From Limnohabitans sp. (GTDB lineage: Bacteria > Pseudomonadota > Gammaproteobacteria > Burkholderiales > Burkholderiaceae_C), in the NCBI GenBank assembly GCA_023260735.1, contig JALQUL010000215.1:1-11053 (forward strand): a stretch of DNA of 11,053 bases, in the 5' to 3' direction. The first letter of the stretch is position 1. Each line of letters begins with the position of its first letter. Below, in pieces: positions 6,086-11,053 of the stretch. The notes below the pieces were generated by a model. The model was not told where the DNA came from and did not search any database. It saw only the letters and a program-made list of their open reading frames with translations. Position numbers and translations under genes: made by a program.

Positions 6086-7258
6086 ATGAAAAAATTAGAT
6101 TATTTATTAGTGGCACCTGGTTTATGTGTGGTGGCTACTTGTTATGGCTTGGCTCGTTATGCCTATGGTTTATTTTTGCCAATTTTTAGGCAAGAGCTGG
6201 CTATTTCTGAGGCTTGGTTAGCCTATATTGCAGCCTCTTCTTATGCCAGTTATTTTTTAGTGACTTTGTTTATTTCATTGTTTTCTAGTTGGATAAAACC
6301 CAGAACTTCTTTGTTATGGGGTGGACTGTGTGCGGTGGTCGGCATGTCGATAATAGCCAGTAGTCAGTCGGTGTTTTGGTTAGCAATAGGTGTGTGCATT
6401 GCAGGTATTAGTCCTGGTTTGGCTTACACCCCGTTTTCTTCAATTATTGTGAATTTGGTAAGCCCCTCAGAGCAAAAATCAGTTTATTCAATTATTAATT
6501 CCGGTACTAGTTTGGGCGTAATGATTAGCGGGCCAATTGCATTATTCATGGGCAATAACTGGCGATTTGCTTGGGTGTTTTTTGCCTTGTTTGGTTTGGT
6601 TTCCACTATTTGGTGTGTGAAGTTAATTCCTCAATCATTAGTCGATCACACGCCAACATCAGAAAAATTAAACTTTAAAGCCCTTTTTCAAACCATTGAT
6701 TTTGGAGTTTTGTTTCTTATTTTATTGATAGGAATTTCTACTTCTATTTATTGGACTTATGCAGTCGATTTAGTCACACAAAATCAAATCAATACCAAGG
6801 GTTGGATAAGTGACTCTAAAACCCTAGGGCAGTTGTTTTGGATGTTAGTGGGAATAGCTGGGTTTGCTGGAATTTTTGCAGGCCGAATAGTGGATCATTT
6901 AGGTTCAGTCAAAGCTTTAATTGTGTTTCAAATTTGCCTAGCTTTTGCTATGGCTTGTTTACCTGCTACACGCCAACTCGAATGGGTGATAGTTTCTGGT
7001 CTTTTATTTGGAGCATTTTTTGTTTTAATGGCCGGCAATTTAGGCATCTGGAGCATAGAGCTTTATCCTAAACACAGCACGCTAGGATTTGGCCTCACAT
7101 TTTTAACTCTCTCTTTTGGACAATTTACCGGCCCATTTTTAGTGGGTTTAATGGACGATTCGATTCATCTTAAAACCTTGTTTTATTGGGCCAGTACCAT
7201 GTCTTTAATGGTGGGATTAATGTTGATGGTGAGGCTCAATAAGTGGCGCTTAATTTGA
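6086..7258 (+). CDS. MFS transporter, YbfB/YjiJ-like
   Basis: A 390-residue inner-membrane transporter of the major facilitator superfamily with about 12 hydrophobic segments and a polar central loop near residues 185-205. The N terminus MKKLDYLLVAP enters helix 1 directly, and YGLARYAYGLFLP (20-32) is the motif I associate with the YbfB/YjiJ group, whose substrates are not established. An MFS motif-A-like loop occurs in the second half as GRIVDHLGSVKAL (266-278). A conserved-looking block, ELYPKHSTLGFGLTF, lies near residue 330. The start at 6086 is chosen on its GAAGGG site. The gene is divergent from the DMT exporter and convergent with the beta-oxidation genes; it is the only plus-strand gene in the window. 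Substrate cannot be assigned from sequence or context. Confidence 0.88.
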   Translation: MKKLDYLLVAPGLCVVATCYGLARYAYGLFLPIFRQELAISEAWLAYIAASSYASYFLVTLFISLFSSWIKPRTSLLWGGLCAVVGMSIIASSQSVFWLAIGVCIAGISPGLAYTPFSSIIVNLVSPSEQKSVYSIINSGTSLGVMISGPIALFMGNNWRFAWVFFALFGLVSTIWCVKLIPQSLVDHTPTSEKLNFKALFQTIDFGVLFLILLIGISTSIYWTYAVDLVTQNQINTKGWISDSKTLGQLFWMLVGIAGFAGIFAGRIVDHLGSVKALIVFQICLAFAMACLPATRQLEWVIVSGLLFGAFFVLMAGNLGIWSIELYPKHSTLGFGLTFLTLSFGQFTGPFLVGLMDDSIHLKTLFYWASTMSLMVGLMLMVRLNKWRLI

Positions 7259-7269
7259 TAATTTGGAAG

Positions 7270-7316
7270 ACTGTTGTTAATCATATTTTTAGATCAAGTC
7301 AACGATGAACAACAGT
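7270..7316. terminator. Inverted repeat between convergent genes, possible terminator
   Basis: ACTGTTGTT (7270-7278) and AACAACAGT (7308-7316) form a perfect 9-bp inverted repeat with a 29-base loop. It is located between the 3' ends of the MFS gene and the enoyl-CoA hydratase/isomerase gene, where a shared terminator would be expected. Neither side has a T tract, so it is a weak candidate for intrinsic termination, though it could still stabilise transcript ends. Confidence 0.35.
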
Positions 7317-7339
7317 ACTTGTGATGAGCACTAAACTCC

Positions 7340-8104
7340 TTAAATCTTACTAAAATCAGGCAGTCGTTTTTCCATAAATGCACCAAAGGCTTCTTTGGCG
7401 GCGGGTTCGTTTAACATTCTGCCAAAACTTTCGCCCTCTAACAAAATACGTTCTATGACGGCTTTTTGTTGGCCACCTTTCATGAGGCGTTTGGTCTCAA
7501 TTAAAGAGGCCAATGGTTTGGCCGCTAATTTTTTGGCCTGGCGCCGGGCATATTCATTGACTTCGGTGGGGGGTAAAATACGGTTCACTAAACCGACCTC
7601 TTGGGCAGCTTCGGCAAAAAATGGTTCGCCTAATAAAAGGGCCTCGGCAGCGCGGTGGTAACCCATCATTTGTGGTACTAATAAGCTCGATCCCGCTTCG
7701 GGGCAGAGGCCTAAATTCACAAAGGGCATTGAGAATGCCGCATTGTCACCCGCATACACTAAATCGCAATGAAACAGCATGGTAGTACCAATACCCACTG
7801 CAGGGCCGCAGACAGAGGCCAACAAGGGTTTGGTAAAAGTTGCAATCGCTTTTAAAAATCGATAAACCGGCATATCTTCCGAGCTTGTAGGCCGATGTAA
7901 AAAGTCGGCAATATCGTTGCCAGCACTAAAAATAGTTTCATGGCCCTGAAACATTACCACCCGAACCTTAGGGTCTGCTTCTGCGGCAACTAAGGCGTCA
8001 GCTAAAAAGGCATACATATCCGAGGTGATTGAATTTTTTTTGTCTAGTCGATTAAACGTAAGAGTGGTCACACCATTTTCATGATGAAGTAAAATGTCGC
8101 TCAT
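7340..8104 (-). CDS. Enoyl-CoA hydratase/isomerase family protein, isomerase-like active site
   Basis: A 254-residue crotonase-fold cytoplasmic enzyme of fatty-acid oxidation, full length. The CoA-binding and oxyanion-hole segments are present: FSAGNDIADF (59-68) and CGPAVGIGTTML (99-110). By motif alignment from memory, the first catalytic glutamate of true hydratases (the QPE of rat crotonase) is replaced by Phe (MPF, F128). A glutamate occurs instead in GLCPEAGSS (132-140, E136), resembling the SPEGCSS site of peroxisomal delta3,delta2-enoyl-CoA isomerase (ECI2). The second hydratase position is kept as E154 in AAEALLLG. I therefore lean to an isomerase acting on unsaturated acyl-CoA, with hydratase the default alternative. 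The start has an excellent AAGGAG site at 8110-8115 that overlaps the stop codon of the upstream thioesterase gene, implying a coupled operon. It is the last gene of the block. Confidence 0.88.
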   Translation of the reverse strand: MSDILLHHENGVTTLTFNRLDKKNSITSDMYAFLADALVAAEADPKVRVVMFQGHETIFSAGNDIADFLHRPTSSEDMPVYRFLKAIATFTKPLLASVCGPAVGIGTTMLFHCDLVYAGDNAAFSMPFVNLGLCPEAGSSLLVPQMMGYHRAAEALLLGEPFFAEAAQEVGLVNRILPPTEVNEYARRQAKKLAAKPLASLIETKRLMKGGQQKAVIERILLEGESFGRMLNEPAAKEAFGAFMEKRLPDFSKI

Positions 8105-8113
8105 AAAGTCTCC

Positions 8114-8959
8114 TTATTCTTTGTAATAAACAATTTGGTGGGTAGTGGCTAAAGTATGGCCCTGTGCAGACCAAAGTGCTCCAGTTTGATCAAAAAAACC
8201 ATCGGTAAACATCTGCCCACGAGCTTGACCCAAAATTGAATCTGTACCCACTTGTGCTAGGCCATTCCCAGAAGCGTGAAAATAAACCGTCATAGAAACC
8301 GTACCAATTGGAACTGGGGTTAAGCGTCTTAACCAGATTCTAGGGAAAAAAACATCAGCAAGTGCAGTGAGGGAAATAAAATCCAAGGCTCTTGCTGGTT
8401 CGTCTTTTAGCCAAATTTGAGTCAGGCTAGCTTGTTCAGCCGATAAGTCACTGATCGTGTTATCAAACTTTTCTGGAAAGCCACCCACAATAGGCCGCAT
8501 ATCGTAACGCTCTATCCAAGCAATAGGTGCGGTTCTGGCTGCTCGTTTTAATGAGTCAGCCGGTAGCACTTGAGGCATGGGTAAATCATTCACTCCCCAA
8601 GTGCTGCGCCTAGCGGCAGTGACCACTGTTGCACTCAACACCAACTGGCTTTGCTGGGCATCATTGGTTTGATTGATTTCAATGATCCAATGCTGAGTTG
8701 AACGATTGGTGCGCACTGGCCGGGTCAAAACAGTGAAGGCCCCTTGCGACATGGCTGCTGCAAAATTAGCGGTAATGGAGATAGGCTCGCCTAGCAGCTT
8801 GGGATGCATTAACACTGAGCGCATGGCAATAGCAGCCACTACACCGCCAAAAGGGCCCACCATATTCCAGTAGGCAGGTGTGGTGTGCCCATAAAAAACA
8901 TCGGTGTTTTGAGTGTCTGCGCTTAAGGCAGTAAAAAGATCGAGAGGATGAGTAGTCAT
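8114..8959 (-). CDS. TesB-like acyl-CoA thioesterase (double hotdog)
   Basis: A 281-residue protein with the layout of TesB/4HBT_3-type thioesterases, which hydrolyse acyl-CoA to free acid and CoA in the cytoplasm. The N-terminal hotdog begins near residue 20 and includes NMVGPFGGVVAAIAMRSV (32-49), the conserved helix start of this family (GPFGG), followed by strands around ANFAAAMSQGAFTV (64-77). The second hotdog follows after about residue 165 with IWLRRLTPVPIGTVSMTVYFH (208-228) and a terminal acyl-binding segment, ALWSAQGHTLATTH. It sits among beta-oxidation genes, nine bases upstream of the hydratase/isomerase. The ATG lacks a good Shine-Dalgarno sequence (an AGG lies 13 bases upstream), and an intrinsic terminator ends only 16 bases before it. 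Translation and transcription may therefore both be low or conditional. Substrate chain length is unknown. Confidence 0.82.
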   Translation of the reverse strand: MTTHPLDLFTALSADTQNTDVFYGHTTPAYWNMVGPFGGVVAAIAMRSVLMHPKLLGEPISITANFAAAMSQGAFTVLTRPVRTNRSTQHWIIEINQTNDAQQSQLVLSATVVTAARRSTWGVNDLPMPQVLPADSLKRAARTAPIAWIERYDMRPIVGGFPEKFDNTISDLSAEQASLTQIWLKDEPARALDFISLTALADVFFPRIWLRRLTPVPIGTVSMTVYFHASGNGLAQVGTDSILGQARGQMFTDGFFDQTGALWSAQGHTLATTHQIVYYKE

Positions 8960-8975
8960 GGTTAACAGTATGCCT

Positions 8976-9018
8976 AAAAAAAACAGGTAGGCAGTCGTTT
9001 TTGCGACTCACCTACCTG
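8976..9018 (-). terminator. Intrinsic terminator between thiolase and thioesterase genes
   Basis: On the minus strand a GC-containing stem is followed immediately by eight T residues (plus-strand A run 8976-8983). Outer stem CAGGTAGG (8984-8991) pairs with CCTACCTG (9011-9018). After a 1x2 internal loop, AGTCG (8993-8997) pairs with CGACT (9004-9008) around a 6-base loop. It lies 45 bases past the thiolase stop and marks the end of the FadB-like/thiolase transcript. Confidence 0.85.
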
Positions 9019-9063
9019 ATGGGCTTAGAGCATAAAATAAGCTAACAATGCATTAGGGCTTTC

Positions 9064-10260
9064 TTAAACTCGCTCAAAAATGCCGGCTGCGCCTTGACCC
9101 ATACCCACACACATGCTGACCATGCCATACTTTAGATTGTGACGACGTAGCGCATGAATAACAGTGGCAGAGCGAATCGCGCCCGTTGCACCCAATGGAT
9201 GACCCAAGGCAATGGCACCGCCCATAGGATTGACTTTAGCAGGGTCTAGTCCTAAAGTGTTGACTACGGCTAATGATTGAGCCGCAAAGGCTTCATTGAG
9301 TTCAATCCAGTCGATTTGATCTTGTTTTAAACCTGCGTAGCGTAAGGCCGCTGGTATGGCCTCAATCGGACCGATACCCATGATGTGGGGTGGTACGCCT
9401 TTACTGGCAAAACTCACAAAACGGGCCAAAGGAGTTAAGCCAAAGCGTTGGATGGCGCTTTCGCTTGCCAAAATCAAAGCACCTGCTCCATCGGAGGTTT
9501 GTGAGCTATTGCCCGCCGTCACTGATCCCTTGGCTGCAAATACAGCCTTTAGTTTGGCTAGGCCTTCCATGCTGGTGTCGGGGCGTGCACCCTCATCTAA
9601 GCTCATCATGCGACTACTAAGCTTGACTTCATGGGTGTTTAAATCAAGGTCACGCTCTTGGATTTGAACCGGTGTGATTTCATCATTAAACTCACCTGCT
9701 TTCATGGCGGCAATGGCTTTCATGTGAGATGCATAGGCAAACTCATCTTGTGCCTGACGTGAAACGCCCCATTGTTTGGCTACTTTTTCGGCAGTTAAGC
9801 CCATGCCATAAGCAATGCCAATATTCTCATCGTTTTGGAACATCGCCGGTGACAATGAGGGCGAGTTACCCATCATAGGCACCATGCTCATGCTTTCTAC
9901 TCCGGCCGCAATCATCACGTCTGCTTCACCTACTCGAATTCGATCGGCAGCCATTTGAACCGCACTTAGGCCAGAGGCGCAAAAACGGTTGACCGTGATA
10001 CCGCCTACACTTGTAGGTAGGCCAGCTAACACTGCCCCAATACGAGCCACATTTAAACCTTGTTGTGCTTCAGGAATTGCACAACCGCAAATAATGTCTT
10101 CGATGGCTGCGGGATCAAGACCAGGGGCTTGGGCTAATGCACCTTTTAATGCCATCACTAAAAGATCATCAGGACGGGTGTGACGTAAACTGCCTTTGTG
10201 TGAGCGACCAATCGGCGTGCGAGTGGCCGCCACAATGTATGCGTCTTGAATTGGTTTCAT
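9064..10260 (-). CDS. fadA: Acetyl-CoA C-acyltransferase (beta-oxidation thiolase)
   Basis: Catalyses CoA-dependent cleavage of 3-ketoacyl-CoA to acetyl-CoA and a shortened acyl-CoA, the last step of beta-oxidation. The 398-residue product is full length. The acyl-accepting nucleophile is C94 in NRFCASGLSA (91-100). The NEAF signature follows at 322-325, and the catalytic base H354 lies in GGAIALGHPLGATG (347-360). The second active-site cysteine C384 lies in CVGMGQG (384-390). The start is supported by AAGGA at 10268-10272, seven bases upstream. It follows the FadB-like gene by 23 bases in the same orientation, as expected for the two halves of a fatty-acid oxidation system, and is closed by the terminator at 8976-9018. 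The symbol is by function; biosynthetic or PhaA-type thiolases are less likely given the neighbour. Confidence 0.93.
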   Translation of the reverse strand: MKPIQDAYIVAATRTPIGRSHKGSLRHTRPDDLLVMALKGALAQAPGLDPAAIEDIICGCAIPEAQQGLNVARIGAVLAGLPTSVGGITVNRFCASGLSAVQMAADRIRVGEADVMIAAGVESMSMVPMMGNSPSLSPAMFQNDENIGIAYGMGLTAEKVAKQWGVSRQAQDEFAYASHMKAIAAMKAGEFNDEITPVQIQERDLDLNTHEVKLSSRMMSLDEGARPDTSMEGLAKLKAVFAAKGSVTAGNSSQTSDGAGALILASESAIQRFGLTPLARFVSFASKGVPPHIMGIGPIEAIPAALRYAGLKQDQIDWIELNEAFAAQSLAVVNTLGLDPAKVNPMGGAIALGHPLGATGAIRSATVIHALRRHNLKYGMVSMCVGMGQGAAGIFERV

Positions 10261-10283
10261 AAGAAAATCCTTGTAATGTTGGC

Positions 10284-10967
10284 TTAGTTGCGAACCGGTT
10301 TACCAGTGGCAAGCATGCCCATGATACGTTCTTGTGTTTTGGGATGCGTGATTAGACTACAGAAGGCTTCGCGCTCTAGCGTCATCAAGTAAGATTCGCT
10401 CACCAAAGTGCCCGCATCTACATCTCCCCCACATACCACATTCGCAATCAAGCTGGCAATATGGAAATCATGTTGGCTAATAAACCCCCCATCTCGCATA
10501 TTGACTAACTGACCTTTGATAGTCGCTGTACCATTGCGTCCTGCAACTGCAAATAAACGTTGATGAGGCGGACGGTAACCTGCCTGAGCCATGGCTTTTG
10601 CCTGGTTGATCGCCACATAAAGTAGTTCATCTTTGTTAGGAACGATAACATCACTTTCTAACAAATAGCCTAACTTTTTAGACTCTAAAGCACTGGTACC
10701 TACTTTAGCCATAGCCGCGGCAGTAAAGCCTTCAGTTAAGAAGGGTAGCAAGTCTTTGTGCGTGCTAAGGGCTGCATTTTCAGCTGCACGTCGGGCAATA
10801 TAGGTAAGACCACCCGCACCTGGTACCAGCCCTACCCCTACTTCGACTAAACCAATATAACTTTCCATTGCCGCTACACGTTTGGCACTGTAGATAGCCA
10901 ATTCGCAACCACCACCTAATGCAATACCAAGAATAGCAGAGACGGTAGGTATGTTGGCATAACGCAG
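10284..10967 (-). pseudogene. C-terminal part of a FadB-like 3-hydroxyacyl-CoA dehydrogenase/enoyl-CoA hydratase, interrupted
   Basis: The readable frame runs about 228 codons from a stop at 10968-10970 to the normal terminus ...GKPVRN. It begins LRYANIPTVSAILGIALGGG, the middle of a crotonase domain, with the oxyanion-hole GGG, a catalytic glutamate in IGLVEVGVGLVPGAGG, and then the tail MRDGGFISQHDFHI and VCGGDVDAGTLVSE. I recognise this from the roughly 800-residue enzymes that carry the dehydrogenase domain first and the hydratase domain last. The dehydrogenase domain and the first part of the hydratase domain are missing. No conventional start codon exists in the retained frame; a TTG at 10901 would fall inside the hydratase fold. 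DNA beyond 10968 does not continue the protein in any minus-strand frame. This is either a gene broken by rearrangement or an intact gene truncated by a chimeric sequence end. The family call is confident; the pseudogene status is not. Confidence 0.7.
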
Positions 10968-11053
10968 TTAATGATTAATAGAACTGGAACTTCTGGTGCG
11001 CCCGAACTTTACTTTGCAAATGTAAATAAAGTAGATAATTTCGGAGCCGAAAT
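10968..11053 (+). other. Unassigned DNA beyond the FadB-like break, with a short open plus-strand frame
   Basis: From an ATG at 10971 the plus strand is open to the end of the window (27 codons, starting MINRTGTSGAPELYF and rich in Asn, Gly and Thr). No Shine-Dalgarno sequence precedes the ATG, and the frame also stays open backwards into the antisense of the FadB-like gene, so the ATG need not be a start. The final 16 bases (11038-11053) are a near-perfect palindrome, ATTTCGG-AG-CCGAAAT. I do not recognise the peptide. It may be the edge of another gene joined here by rearrangement or by assembly. Confidence 0.3.

Noticed and set aside
6838..7071. A 77-codon plus-strand open frame inside the MFS gene
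   Set aside because: It is out of frame with the transporter and rich in Cys, Phe and Trp, as expected from a shifted reading of membrane-helix codons.
9356..9667. A 103-codon plus-strand open frame antisense to the thiolase
   Set aside because: The thiolase frame carries all catalytic motifs. The antisense frame is a by-product of its codon usage.
10284..10901. Treating the FadB-like fragment as a complete gene starting at TTG 10901
   Set aside because: That start would lie just after the GGG oxyanion-hole segment of the hydratase fold, and coding similarity continues upstream of it to 10967, so it is not a natural start.

Overview
The window looks like a chromosomal stretch from a moderately AT-leaning proteobacterium. 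A betaproteobacterium of the Burkholderiales type is my best guess. The main pointer is the fatty-acid oxidation block at the right end: the FadB-like fragment ends in an enoyl-CoA hydratase domain plus a tail (MRDGGFISQHDFHI..., ...KTQERIMGM...GKPVRN) that I associate with the dehydrogenase-first, hydratase-last multifunctional enzymes common in that order. This is recognition from memory, not a search result, and a gammaproteobacterium is not excluded.

Left third (1-2600): galE (UDP-glucose 4-epimerase) and an orphan FAD-dependent oxidoreductase, both on the minus strand. A strong bidirectional intrinsic terminator (about 1133-1175) separates them. Middle (2727-4747): an AT-rich two-gene minus-strand operon encoding an AAA/ABC-type ATPase and an RloB-like protein one base apart. 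This matches the RloA/RloB (AbiL-like, OLD/PARIS-related) layout of predicted phage-defence modules. It has its own candidate promoter and a 17-bp palindrome directly in front of the first ribosome binding site.

Centre-right (4941-7258): a DMT/EamA-family exporter (minus) and a YbfB/YjiJ-type MFS transporter (plus) are transcribed divergently. The 290-bp spacer between them carries four CTTGAA half-sites in alternating orientation. The MFS gene converges on the next block.

Right (7340-11053): minus-strand beta-oxidation genes, in transcription order a FadB-like multifunctional enzyme (only the C-terminal part is readable), a thiolase, a TesB-like acyl-CoA thioesterase, and an enoyl-CoA hydratase/isomerase whose catalytic residues look isomerase-like. 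A textbook intrinsic terminator sits between thiolase and thioesterase, only 24 bases before the thioesterase start codon. This suggests that the last two genes are expressed by read-through or controlled termination.

At the far right the FadB-like reading frame hits a stop at 10968-10970, inside its hydratase domain. The remaining 83 bases do not resemble the expected upstream part in any minus-strand frame and instead carry an open plus-strand frame. This is either a genuine rearrangement or a chimeric sequence end. I see no RNA genes, CRISPR arrays, insertion sequences or integrases. The only intergenic stretch approaching 300 bases is 5796-6085, described below.
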